54,834 nucleotides of DNA, from NCBI GenBank assembly GCA_022767125.1, contig JALEPZ010000092.1:1-54834 (forward strand), read 5' to 3'. Origin of the DNA: Phocaeicola plebeius. Its GTDB lineage: Bacteria; Bacteroidota; Bacteroidia; Bacteroidales; Bacteroidaceae. How positions within the stretch are numbered: the first letter of the stretch is position 1; each line of letters begins with the position of its first letter. The notes under the pieces were generated by a model. That model ran no database searches. It saw only the letters and a program-made list of their open reading frames with translations, and was not told the DNA's origin. A program made the position numbers and the translations under genes. Below, in pieces: positions 1-6,948 of this stretch.

Positions 1-1024
1 ATACCTTGCCGATACATTCGGCAGGGAGAATATCGTGTCGGCAGTCCTACACATGGACGAGCAGACACCGCACATACACGCCACCCTTGTCCCGATAGTC
101 AAAGGTGAGCGCAAACGCAAGAAGAAAGAGGAACAGGTGAAGAAGCGATACCGCAAGAAACCGACAGACACAGCCCGACTGTGTGCCGATGAGATTATGA
201 CACGTGCCAAGCTCAAATCCTATCAGGACACCTACGCCCAAGCCATGAGCGGTTACGGGTTGCAGCGTGGCATTGACGGCTCAGAAGCGAAGCATATCAC
301 CACACGGCAGTATTACCGTGATCTGATGCAGCAGACGGAACAGTTACGAACAGACATCGGACAACTACAAGACCGAAAGGAAACGGCACAGGAAGAACTG
401 AAACGAGCCAAGAAAGAGGTGCAGACCGAGAAGCTGAAAGGTGCAGCCACAACAGCTGCCACCAACATAGCGGAAAGTGTCGGTTCTCTTTTCGGAAGTA
501 ACAAGGTCAAGACATTGGAGAGGGAGAATGCCGCATTGCATCAGGTAGTTGCCACCCACGAAGAAACCATCGAAACGCTGCAAAGTCAAATACAGACCAT
601 ACAGGCAGACCACAGCCGTCAAGTGTTGGCTATGCAGCAGAAGCACATCAAGGAATTGCAGGTGAAGGAAATCGAACACAAGAAAGAGGTGGCAGGGCTT
701 ACTATCTTGTTGAACAAGGCAGTAAGATGGTTCCCTCAAATAAAGGGTATGCTCAATCTCGAAAGGGTGTGCCTTGCCGTAGGTTTCAGCCAAGAGCAGA
801 CGGCGGTACTGATGATGGGCAAGCCCATTGAATATAGCGGTGAACTCTATTCAGAAGAACACAAACGGAAATTTATGGCAAAAGAGGTCATAGCCAAAGT
901 GTTCTCTGACAATGGAAAGTTTATCCTTACGATTGACTTGCAACCGATTGGGGCTTGGTTCAAGGAGCAATTTGAGAAGTTAAAGCAAGGTCTCAATGTT
1001 CGGCAAAGTCAATTCAAACTATAA
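1..1024 (+). CDS. MobV/Pre-type relaxase, 5'-truncated by window edge
   Basis: Mobilization relaxase that nicks oriT and starts conjugative transfer of a mobilizable element. The reading frame is open from base 2, so the start lies outside the window. The GTG at 35 falls inside the conserved catalytic block and is not a start. The metal-binding motif of the MobV/Pre family, HMDEQTPHIHAT, lies at about 50-85 and has the expected histidine triad (H-x-DE-x-TPH-x-H). A basic stretch follows, then a long coiled coil (about residues 95-215 counted from the GTG), then a C-terminal region without recognisable features. The motif III spacing and coiled coil are typical of Bacteroides mobilizable-element Mob proteins. 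It ends in a TAA, followed by a dyad and the promoter of the next cassette. The family call is firm; the kind of element (plasmid, IME or ICE) cannot be decided here. Confidence 0.88.
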   Translation, partial: YLADTFGRENIVSAVLHMDEQTPHIHATLVPIVKGERKRKKKEEQVKKRYRKKPTDTARLCADEIMTRAKLKSYQDTYAQAMSGYGLQRGIDGSEAKHITTRQYYRDLMQQTEQLRTDIGQLQDRKETAQEELKRAKKEVQTEKLKGAATTAATNIAESVGSLFGSNKVKTLERENAALHQVVATHEETIETLQSQIQTIQADHSRQVLAMQQKHIKELQVKEIEHKKEVAGLTILLNKAVRWFPQIKGMLNLERVCLAVGFSQEQTAVLMMGKPIEYSGELYSEEHKRKFMAKEVIAKVFSDNGKFILTIDLQPIGAWFKEQFEKLKQGLNVRQSQFKL

Positions 1025-1038
1025 ATCGAAGTGAAAAC

Positions 1039-1073
1039 CGTGATATTTGGCACTTTATAAGTGTTATATCACG
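1039..1073. repeat. two-arm inverted repeat between relaxase gene and nuclease/DUF262 cassette
   Basis: CGTGATAT (1039-1046) pairs with ATATCACG (1066-1073). Nested inside, CACTT (1051-1055) pairs with AAGTG (1059-1063) around TAT. The dyad begins 14 bases after the relaxase stop and ends 10 bases before the -7 box at 1083. It could be the relaxase terminator (no clean T-run follows) or an operator over the -33 region of the next promoter. The symmetry is seen directly; the role is inferred. Confidence 0.6.
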
Positions 1074-1082
1074 GATATTTTG

Positions 1083-1090
1083 TACTTTTG
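1083..1090 (+). promoter_or_regulatory. -7 promoter box of the nuclease/DUF262 cassette
   Basis: TACTTTTG matches the Bacteroidota -7 consensus TAnnTTTG and lies 33 bases upstream of the first ATG at 1123. No good TTTG is seen at the -33 spacing; that position falls in the dyad at 1039-1073. Confidence 0.55.
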
Positions 1091-1122
1091 TAATGGTTTA
1101 TAAAATTTTAATCGTTTAATAG

Positions 1123-2340
1123 ATGACAGATACTCTTAATTGGAATTTTTTCAGTGAGACATATCACCTAAAAAATGATAAATACGTTCAAGATGTTGCT
1201 TTGCTACAAAGGTTACAAAGGACTGATTGTTACCCCGTGATATTGTATCCTGAGTTACTCTGTGAACAATTAGCGAAAAAATTTTTGATTGGTTCTGTTG
1301 GTGTTGGGAAAGATAAATCTCATATCTTCCTCCATGATTTCTTAAATGCAGCCAAGCAGTTGAACATTAAAGGTGATGACTGGCAATTTTTGATTCATCC
1401 ATTTAATCCTAAGGATGCTACTGTGCCACAAAGACCTCATATACCGACAGAAAAAACAGAATGTTATGAGTCGCATAATTGGGGATGCTTGATTCCTGTA
1501 CTCATAATGGTCATTCTTTTTACACTTCCTGCATTTTTTATATCACCAGAAGACCCAGGGTTAGGTGTAATTGTTGCAATTTTATGGATTCCATTCATTT
1601 TGCTCATGGCACATAAAATGGGTGTTGGAAAATCTGAGACAAAAGTGCGGACAAGGAAATTAACACAGCATGAAATTAATCAACTGGAACAGGAGGCATT
1701 AAAGAAATATCAAAATAATCTTGAGGCATATCGAAAATTAAGAGCAGAGTACGATGATAAAAAAATGGAATTTGAACAACGCTTAGATTCACAAGCTAAA
1801 TTGCTTGATAGGCATTCTAATCGTATCGTTGCATCAATATTTAAGCGTTGCTTAATAACTTATCATCAACTGAAAAATAACAATGAACCTCCGCAACGGG
1901 GAGCTTCCGAGAATGATTTATTCTATGCTTTAATGAAGGAATTTCCTTCTTATATTAAGATAGATAAGGTTCTTGGAGCATACTCTCCAGATTTGGTTTT
2001 ATATAATGGTTGTTCATGCCCTATTGATATAGAAATTGATGAACCTTATGAATTTCAAACAAAGAAAGAAATTCATTATATTGGGGGTGGAGATGAAGAA
2101 AGAAATAAGTTCTTTGTCCAAAACAATTGGTTTGTTCTTAGGTTTTCTGAGAACCAAATAAATAACCATCTCAAAGAGTGCGTAAATATTGTTAAAGCAT
2201 TGGTTGATTTTATAGAATGGGGAGACACTTCAAAATTATATAACGTTGAAAAAACTATTGCAAATATCCAAGAGCAGCGCTGGACTAAAGAACAATCAAG
2301 GATGTTTGTGATAGAAAATTATCGTTCAAAATATAGATAA
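1123..2340 (+). CDS. two-TM membrane protein with C-terminal PD-(D/E)XK-like nuclease domain
   Basis: A 405-residue protein I cannot assign to a named family. N-terminal residues 1-110 look soluble. Two hydrophobic segments at about 122-140 and 146-164 form a hairpin anchor. A charged helical, probably coiled-coil stretch follows (176-230). The C-terminal region from about 258 resembles the PD-(D/E)XK nuclease fold of the Vsr/DUF559 kind: E263 in the first helix, P289-D290, then IDIEIDEPY (301-309) with E304 where the central acidic residue is expected, and a later FVLRFSE segment. The usual lysine of E-x-K is D306, so catalysis is plausible but unproven. The gene is AT-rich against its surroundings. 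It ends one base before the DUF262 start (TAA-A-ATG), so the two are probably translated together. Likely role: the effector of a two- or three-gene defence-type cassette carried on a mobilizable element (inference). Confidence 0.7.
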   Translation: MTDTLNWNFFSETYHLKNDKYVQDVALLQRLQRTDCYPVILYPELLCEQLAKKFLIGSVGVGKDKSHIFLHDFLNAAKQLNIKGDDWQFLIHPFNPKDATVPQRPHIPTEKTECYESHNWGCLIPVLIMVILFTLPAFFISPEDPGLGVIVAILWIPFILLMAHKMGVGKSETKVRTRKLTQHEINQLEQEALKKYQNNLEAYRKLRAEYDDKKMEFEQRLDSQAKLLDRHSNRIVASIFKRCLITYHQLKNNNEPPQRGASENDLFYALMKEFPSYIKIDKVLGAYSPDLVLYNGCSCPIDIEIDEPYEFQTKKEIHYIGGGDEERNKFFVQNNWFVLRFSENQINNHLKECVNIVKALVDFIEWGDTSKLYNVEKTIANIQEQRWTKEQSRMFVIENYRSKYR

Positions 2341-2341
2341 A

Positions 2342-3520
2342 ATGAGCAACAATAGAATATATTATGGCGAGTATTCATTAGCCTATTGGATACAGATGAT
2401 ACTCAAAGGCAATATAGTACTACCTGAATATCAACGTACATTTGTATGGAATAAAGATGATTATACTAATCTGATTGATTCATTTAAAGAGAAACAATTC
2501 ATACCTCCTGTTACTATTGGAGCTTACAAAACAACCAATGGGCAAGATAACTTGATTATTGATGGGCAGCAAAGGCTCACATCTGTATTTTTGGCATATA
2601 TTGAACGATTTCCCAAAAAGGAAGCAGGAACTGGAAATATAGAGAATCTTGTAAATGAAAACGATGATGACTCAGATGATGATGAACAGGAAAACATGAT
2701 AGAATGGACTTTCAAAGATCTATTAGCAAAAGGTAACAACAAAGGGGAAATTATTGCGAAATGTCCTCAAGAAAAATATGAAATCCTCGACCATCTGGAT
2801 GACGACTTCTTTAATAAGAATTTTTTGGGTTTTGCATATATTGTACCTTCAACGAGTACAGAGGAAGAACAGCAGAAGTTTTTCTCCACCTTGTTTAGAA
2901 ACATCAACATACGTGGAAAATCTCTTTACGTATTGGAAAGCCGAGCTTCCCTTTACTTCCTGAACCATCAGCTCAAAGAGTGGTTTAATCCTGAATTTTG
3001 CAAAGAAATATCAAGTAGTATCGTGGATAAGTCCCGAAAAAGCAGCATGGACTTTGTTCGATATGTAGCACTGCTCTCACAATATAAGAAAAAAGGCTCG
3101 GAAAGAGGCATTGGATACGGATATGCAAGCAAAATGGAGAACTATTATGAAACATACATATATTCTGTTGTCGGTAATAAAGACTCTATCATATTCGGAA
3201 AGTTTAGCGATATTTTCACTGACAAAAATTATAAACCATATCTTGACGAGATAGACAGGCTTATTACGGAATTAAATTATAGAAGACGTTTTCAATCAAT
3301 CATAGACTTGGATCTTTATTTTTTCGGGCTTATCTATTTTACCGCTTTTGAAAAACGGGTATTAGATACATCCAGAAAAGATGCATTAGAGGGAGAATTG
3401 AAAAATGCAATCAATGATATTAAAGGTAATGGTCTGCATACAAAATCACCTGCATGCCTTAAATATTTACGTGAAAGAATTTTCAAATCAATTGAAATCT
3501 ATCAGAAATATCTAAATTGA
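2342..3520 (+). CDS. DUF262 domain protein (GmrS/ParB-like NTPase-nuclease family)
   Basis: A 392-residue DUF262 protein. Signatures are LPEYQRTFVW (about 27-36) and DGQQRLTS (74-81), the ParB-like nucleotide-binding/nuclease motif of this family. An acidic insert with many D and E residues lies at about 103-118. DUF262 proteins include the GmrS half of type IV GmrSD restriction and the N-terminal part of SspE. Here the protein stops without a visible DUF1524/HNH domain, so any nuclease partner must be separate; the upstream PD-(D/E)XK-like membrane protein is the obvious candidate. The start ATG follows the previous stop by one base, and the next ORF starts two bases after this stop. AT-rich composition matches its cassette neighbours. 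The family call is firm, the defence role is inferred. Confidence 0.85.
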   Translation: MSNNRIYYGEYSLAYWIQMILKGNIVLPEYQRTFVWNKDDYTNLIDSFKEKQFIPPVTIGAYKTTNGQDNLIIDGQQRLTSVFLAYIERFPKKEAGTGNIENLVNENDDDSDDDEQENMIEWTFKDLLAKGNNKGEIIAKCPQEKYEILDHLDDDFFNKNFLGFAYIVPSTSTEEEQQKFFSTLFRNINIRGKSLYVLESRASLYFLNHQLKEWFNPEFCKEISSSIVDKSRKSSMDFVRYVALLSQYKKKGSERGIGYGYASKMENYYETYIYSVVGNKDSIIFGKFSDIFTDKNYKPYLDEIDRLITELNYRRRFQSIIDLDLYFFGLIYFTAFEKRVLDTSRKDALEGELKNAINDIKGNGLHTKSPACLKYLRERIFKSIEIYQKYLN

Positions 3521-3522
3521 CA

Positions 3523-3801
3523 ATGAGTGTACATTCTGACTTTATACTAGCGCCTGTATCAAACATTTTGTGTGATACATCCACTATAACCCAATCCATG
3601 AGTTGGGGAATAGAAATGTATCCATTGTGGGACAATATCATGCAATCTATCTTCATGAAAATGACAGGTGCGCAAGAGCAAAAAATGAAATGTATATGCT
3701 GGGAAATCGCCACCATAGACTTTGATTTGCGACGTGATATATACTTTTCCTGGAATTTGAATGAATGTTCCCAAATAACTGATAAAAGAAAAGTGACATG
3801 A
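3523..3801 (+). pseudogene. third cassette gene, 3' end cut off by the IS3-family element
   Basis: An open frame of 92 codons starting at ATG 3523, two bases after the DUF262 stop. It continues the AT-rich composition and codon use of the cassette. The product has a helical, charged segment around GAQEQKMKCICWEIA. I do not recognise the family; a HEPN-like helical protein is a guess. The last codons (3794-3801) and the stop lie in the left inverted repeat of the IS, so the natural C-terminus is lost and the protein is probably truncated. The rest of the gene is not found on the far side of the IS. Alternative: a short natural gene that ends at this position by chance. Confidence 0.5.
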
Positions 3802-3818
3802 TACAGATTTACTTCACA
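3794..3818 (+). repeat. IS left inverted repeat
   Basis: Starts TGACATGATACAG and ends ATTTACTTCACA. It overlaps the stop codon of the truncated cassette gene. It pairs with the right repeat at 5312-5336, perfectly over the inner 12 bases and imperfectly outside. Confidence 0.75.
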
Positions 3819-3847
3819 CGTAATTAACAATTAAATCGTGTAGTATC

Positions 3848-4255
3848 ATGTCAAAAGTAAGTGTAAAACGACAACAATTCAGTATGGATTTTAAGCTCCA
3901 GTTGCTGAAAGAGTATTATGAGAGCGGCAGCTCGATGTATAGCATAAGTAAGAAACATGGGATTGATGATGTGACATTTCTTCGTTGGGTCAAGTCCTTT
4001 GAATCAAAATCATTATCTTTGCCAGAGGAATTGAGCGAATTAGAGAATCAGATATATATGGTACGTAAGAAATCCATAGACGGGAAGCCTTCCCCTGAAA
4101 TGACGGAACTTGAGAGGCTCCGTGACGAGAACCTCCGTCTTCGTAAGGCCTTGTCGTATTCCGAACTGCGCAATGAGGCCCTCCATGAGGTTCTGAAAAT
4201 AGGTCGCGACCGATATGGTATAGACCTGCTAAAAAAAGCTGGCGCCAAGCAGTAG
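3848..4255 (+). CDS. IS3-family transposase OrfA
   Basis: A 135-residue DNA-binding half of the transposase. It has an N-terminal helix-turn-helix (FSMDFKLQLLKEYYESGSS to about TFLRWVKSF) and a C-terminal leucine-zipper-like helix (ELERLRDENLRLRKAL). OrfA proteins recognise the element ends and, as free protein, repress transposition. The frame passes through an A7 run at 4231-4237 and stops at 4253-4255; a -1 slip there produces the OrfAB fusion. The start at 3848 is the first ATG inside the left end, 30 bases from the inverted repeat. Confidence 0.9.
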   Translation: MSKVSVKRQQFSMDFKLQLLKEYYESGSSMYSISKKHGIDDVTFLRWVKSFESKSLSLPEELSELENQIYMVRKKSIDGKPSPEMTELERLRDENLRLRKALSYSELRNEALHEVLKIGRDRYGIDLLKKAGAKQ

Positions 4256-4302
4256 ACACCCTTCGGCTCAGGCATCCCGATGCCTCCATCGGGAGCCTGA
4301 GC
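4231..4302 (+). other. programmed -1 ribosomal frameshift signal of the IS
   Basis: Seven consecutive A at 4231-4237 are read as A-AAA-AAA in the orfA frame, a standard slippery heptamer. A one-base slip back joins orfA to the frame that runs open to 5115. Downstream is a long stem: GCTCAGGC (4266-4273) with GCCTGAGC (4295-4302), extended by CCCGAT (4276-4281) with ATCGGG (4288-4293). The spacer of 28 bases is longer than usual for a stimulatory structure. Confidence 0.8.
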
Positions 4303-5115
4303 GGACTGTTTGGCAAGAGCCGCGAAGGTTATTATTCTGTAAGCAAGGAGAAGCGCATGCGTAAGGAACTGTCCGAAACAGAGGTCATCACTACAGTGAA
4401 GGAAATCCGTAGTCAGGCTCCCGGAATCGGAGCCTATAAGCTTTTTCTGATGCTCCGTGAGTTGTATCCCGAAGAGATGAAGGGACGCGACTGGTTCTAT
4501 AGACTGATGCATGAGAACCATCTTATGCTGAAGCCACTGAAACGCCGCCATACGACAAATTCCAATCATAACTATCGTAAATACAGTAATTTGATAAGAG
4601 GAATCTCTATCGTACATGCCAACCAGTTGTGGGTGGCCGACATTACTTATATAGACACGGATACGGGAGTTGTCTATCTGCATCTGCTCACTGACGCGTT
4701 TACCCATGAGATCATCGGATGGGTCCTCTCTGACAGTCTTGTCTCCTCCAATACCGTGGCTGCCTTGGATATGGGCATCGAGAAAGTCGCATATCTGGGG
4801 TTTGAGGGATTGATTCATCATTCCGACCGTGGTGTCCAATACTGCTGTAACCTGTATATAGAACATCTGGAGGCTATCAATGCCACCGTCAGCATGACGG
4901 AGGACTATAAGCCTACGGACAATGCCATAGCAGAACGCGTGAACGGCATCATCAAGCAGGAATGGCTTTATAAGATGAAACGTCCCCATGACCTTGAAGA
5001 AGCGAGGAGATTGATGACTGACATTATTGAGTTCTACAATACCAAGAGGCCACACAGAAGCAATACGAACATGTTGCCGCCCAAAAGGATGAGGGAGTCG
5101 CTCTATGTACATTGA
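4237..5115 (+). CDS. IS3-family transposase OrfB (DDE integrase), made as OrfAB fusion
   Basis: Catalytic half of the transposase. After the -1 shift the frame continues SWRQAVDTLRLRHPD and then SGLFGKSREGYY, the N-terminal region usual for IS3 OrfB, before the internal ATG at 4357. The rve/DDE catalytic triad is complete. Numbered from the ATG at 4357, it is D95 (WVADITYID), D157 (HHSDRGVQY) and E193 (AIAERVNG), with the 35-residue D-E spacing of IS3 elements. No internal stop or deletion is seen, so the element appears intact. Translation mainly by frameshifting is inferred from the slippery site; initiation at 4357 would remove part of the N-terminal domain. Confidence 0.92.
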   Translation, partial: SWRQAVDTLRLRHPDASIGSLSGLFGKSREGYYSVSKEKRMRKELSETEVITTVKEIRSQAPGIGAYKLFLMLRELYPEEMKGRDWFYRLMHENHLMLKPLKRRHTTNSNHNYRKYSNLIRGISIVHANQLWVADITYIDTDTGVVYLHLLTDAFTHEIIGWVLSDSLVSSNTVAALDMGIEKVAYLGFEGLIHHSDRGVQYCCNLYIEHLEAINATVSMTEDYKPTDNAIAERVNGIIKQEWLYKMKRPHDLEEARRLMTDIIEFYNTKRPHRSNTNMLPPKRMRESLYVH

Positions 5116-5180
5116 AAGGCTCAATGGAGGCTTTGCGCCTCCAGCCGCAAGGCTTCCTCCGCAGTGTTTTTCATGATTGA

Positions 5181-5211
5181 TTTGCATTGCTAAATAAAGT
5201 GCGTATCTTTG
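5181..5211 (+). promoter_or_regulatory. outward-facing promoter near the IS right end
   Basis: TTTG at 5181-5184, a 19-base spacer and TATCTTTG at 5204-5211 match the full Bacteroidota promoter. It lies in the non-coding tail of the IS and points into the chromosome. The predicted transcript starts near 5218 and contains a hairpin (ATCCTGT near 5247 with ACAGGAT near 5272). No plus-strand gene follows; the first gene met is fucP on the opposite strand. Confidence 0.6.
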
Positions 5212-5311
5212 TACTTGTGAACTGGATTAGGAACAACAAACAAATCCTGTAAAGCATCTTAGGAAAACGATACAGGATATATGAAGTAAAGTAGTAAATA
5301 AACAAATAATC

Positions 5312-5336
5312 TGTGAAGTAAATTCAGTCATAGTCA
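5312..5336 (-). repeat. IS right inverted repeat
   Basis: TGTGAAGTAAATTCAGTCA followed by TAGTCA. Its complement matches the left repeat at 3794-3818, perfectly over the innermost 12 bases. It ends directly against GAACGAAGTGAGAAATC, a chromosomal repeat also found at 42578. Confidence 0.7.
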
Positions 5337-5373
5337 GAACGAAGTGAGAAATCTGTTAGAGCAAAGTAGATGT
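5337..5373 (+). repeat. half copy of dispersed palindromic repeat at the IS junction
   Basis: By eye, 34 of 37 bases match 42578-42614, including GAACGAAGTGAGAAATCTG. The full copy at 42.6 kb is preceded by TGTCATTTC and has a right arm. This copy lacks the upstream part, which is replaced by the IS end, and has no right arm. It marks the chromosome side of the junction. Confidence 0.75.
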
Positions 5374-5392
5374 GACAACTGGCCCAAAAAAC

Positions 5393-5480
5393 GCAGGTAT
5401 CTGCGTTGGCTCTTGCAGGTATCTGCGTTGTGCATCGCAGGTATCTTCGTTGAGCATCGCAGGTATTGCTGTGTTATGAC
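5393..5480 (+). repeat. 22-bp tandem repeat array, four units, palindromic core
   Basis: Units start at 5393, 5415, 5437 and 5459, exactly 22 bases apart. The first two share GCAGGTATCTGCGTTG; the third reads GCAGGTATCTTCGTTG; the fourth keeps GCAGGTAT and then diverges. The core of units 1 and 2 is a small palindrome, GCAG-GTAT-CTGC. No gene lies in 5337-5558. Function unknown. Confidence 0.8.
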
Positions 5481-5483
5481 GAA

Positions 5484-5510
5484 GGAGGGTGTGAAATTGA
5501 CACACCCTCC
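5484..5510. terminator. hairpin downstream of fucP
   Basis: GGAGGGTGTG (5484-5493) pairs perfectly with CACACCCTCC (5501-5510) around a 7-base loop, 49 bases past the fucP stop. No strong T-run flanks it on either strand, so it is a candidate terminator or RNA-stabilising stem. Confidence 0.5.
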
Positions 5511-5558
5511 CTTATGGAAACAGCGGGTACATCCGCTGCAAGTATCACGGATGGCGGC

Positions 5559-6863
5559 TCATCGTTTTGTGGTGCGGTGTCCGTAGATGGTCACCATGAT
5601 GAAACAGATGAGCGGAAGAACAAAGGAGAGGTTGACAGCCGGGAAACCACCGATGGTGCCCATGTCGATGATGGAAGCCTGCATAGGCGGCAGTATCGAA
5701 CCGCCCAGGATGGCCATAATCAGACCGGCGGCACCGAATTTCGTGTCATCGCCCAGGCCTTTCAGGGCAATACCATAAATGGTGGGGAACATGAGTGACA
5801 TGCAGGCCGATACTCCTACCAGGCAATAGATGCCCCAATAGTTCTGGAAACTGATGACGCCCAGCGTACAGATGCAGGCTGCAATCGCCAGTGTCTTCAG
5901 CAAGGCGCCCGGATTGAAGTATTTCAGCAGGAACGTGCAGATGAAGCGGCTGGCGCAGAAGATGCTCATGGCAATGATGTTGTATTTCTGTGAGAGGACT
6001 TCTGCCTCCTGTTCTCCCATGCCGTAGGAGGTGAACAGGCGCGTTCCGTACTGGATGATGAACGTCCAGCACATGATCTGTGCGCCTACATAGAAGAACT
6101 GGGTGATGACCCCTTCGCGGTAGTTGGCTACACGGAAAATGCGGCGCAGGGTGGGGAGGAAGTCAATCCGTTTGTTCTGGTCGGTGTAGCTGGGCATCTT
6201 CTTCAGACGGATGACGATGAGCATGATGAGAATGACAGCACCGATGATGAGGTAGGGAGTGACCAGGGTATTCAGGTCGGCATCCCGGATTACCTCGAAT
6301 TCTTCCTGCGAGAGGGTGGCACGTTCGGTCGTGTCCATGGGATGCAGGCGGTTCTGGATGAAATTCATGGCCACATACATGCCCAGCAGCGACCCCATCG
6401 GGTTGAAGGCTTGCGCCATGTTGAGGCGGCGGGTCGCCGTTTCCTCCGATCCCATGGAGAGGATGTAGGGATTACAGCTGGTTTCCAGGAACGACAGGCC
6501 GCAGGTGAGGATGAAATAGGCCAGCAGGAAGGGGTAATAGTTGCCCATCTTCATGGCCGGATAGAACAGGAAGGCGCCGAAGGCATACATGCCCAGACCG
6601 AGCAGGACACCGGCCTTGTAGGTGTAGCGACGGATGAACATGGCTGCCGGGAAGGCCATGGCGAAGTAGCCTCCATAGAAGGCGACCTGTACCAGGGTGC
6701 CTTCGGTGACACTCATCCGGAAGATTTTCGAAAAGGCTTTCACCATGGGGTTGGTGATGTCGTTGGCAAATCCCCATAGGGCAAAGCAGGAGGTAATGAG
6801 AATGAAAGGTACGACATAACTGATGTTGCCGTCGTGTAGGATACGTTGGTTGTTTTTATTCAT
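5559..6863 (-). CDS. fucP: L-fucose:H+ symporter
   Basis: A 434-residue major-facilitator permease of the FucP family (fucose/glucose/galactose:H+ symporters) in the inner membrane, with about 12 hydrophobic segments. FANDITNP in the first helix and FLETSCNPY in the fourth carry acidic residues at the positions of the substrate/proton residues D46 and E135 of E. coli FucP (alignment by eye). It is the last of three same-strand fucose genes, 85 bases after fucO. The adjacent lactaldehyde reductase and fucose isomerase make L-fucose the likely substrate. No own promoter is seen in the gap, so it probably shares the transcript with fucI and fucO. Confidence 0.9.
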   Translation of the reverse strand: MNKNNQRILHDGNISYVVPFILITSCFALWGFANDITNPMVKAFSKIFRMSVTEGTLVQVAFYGGYFAMAFPAAMFIRRYTYKAGVLLGLGMYAFGAFLFYPAMKMGNYYPFLLAYFILTCGLSFLETSCNPYILSMGSEETATRRLNMAQAFNPMGSLLGMYVAMNFIQNRLHPMDTTERATLSQEEFEVIRDADLNTLVTPYLIIGAVILIMLIVIRLKKMPSYTDQNKRIDFLPTLRRIFRVANYREGVITQFFYVGAQIMCWTFIIQYGTRLFTSYGMGEQEAEVLSQKYNIIAMSIFCASRFICTFLLKYFNPGALLKTLAIAACICTLGVISFQNYWGIYCLVGVSACMSLMFPTIYGIALKGLGDDTKFGAAGLIMAILGGSILPPMQASIIDMGTIGGFPAVNLSFVLPLICFIMVTIYGHRTTKR

Positions 6864-6948
6864 AGTTGGCGGTTAGGATAAAAATGTTAATAGCAGCAGG
6901 CAGGAGAGACCTGCCTGCTGCACATCTGTCTGTATGCGGAAAGAGGGA

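Larger units (their letters stand above)
3794..5336 (+). mobile_element. IS3-family insertion sequence
   Basis: A complete IS3-type element with two overlapping frames (orfA, orfB), an A7 slippery site and a DDE transposase. Imperfect terminal repeats of about 25 bases start with TGAC at 3794 and end with GTCA at 5336. The inner 12 bases ATTTACTTCACA (3807-3818) are matched perfectly by TGTGAAGTAAAT (5312-5323). No direct target duplication is seen (left flank AAAG, right flank GAAC). The left flank is the AT-rich cassette. The right flank is a half copy of a dispersed chromosomal palindrome. The exact outer ends could be a few bases inside the limits given. Confidence 0.85.

Noticed and set aside
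1-1024. GTG at 35 as the start of the first gene
   Set aside because: The frame is open to the window edge and the conserved relaxase motif begins right after this codon, so the gene starts outside.
4048-5187. Minus-strand frame of 379 codons across the transposase
   Set aside because: Antisense shadow of orfB, whose DDE motif and frameshift signal define the real gene.
5393-5480. Possible CRISPR array
   Set aside because: Units are directly adjacent with no unique spacers, and no cas genes are present. The same applies to 53304-53422.
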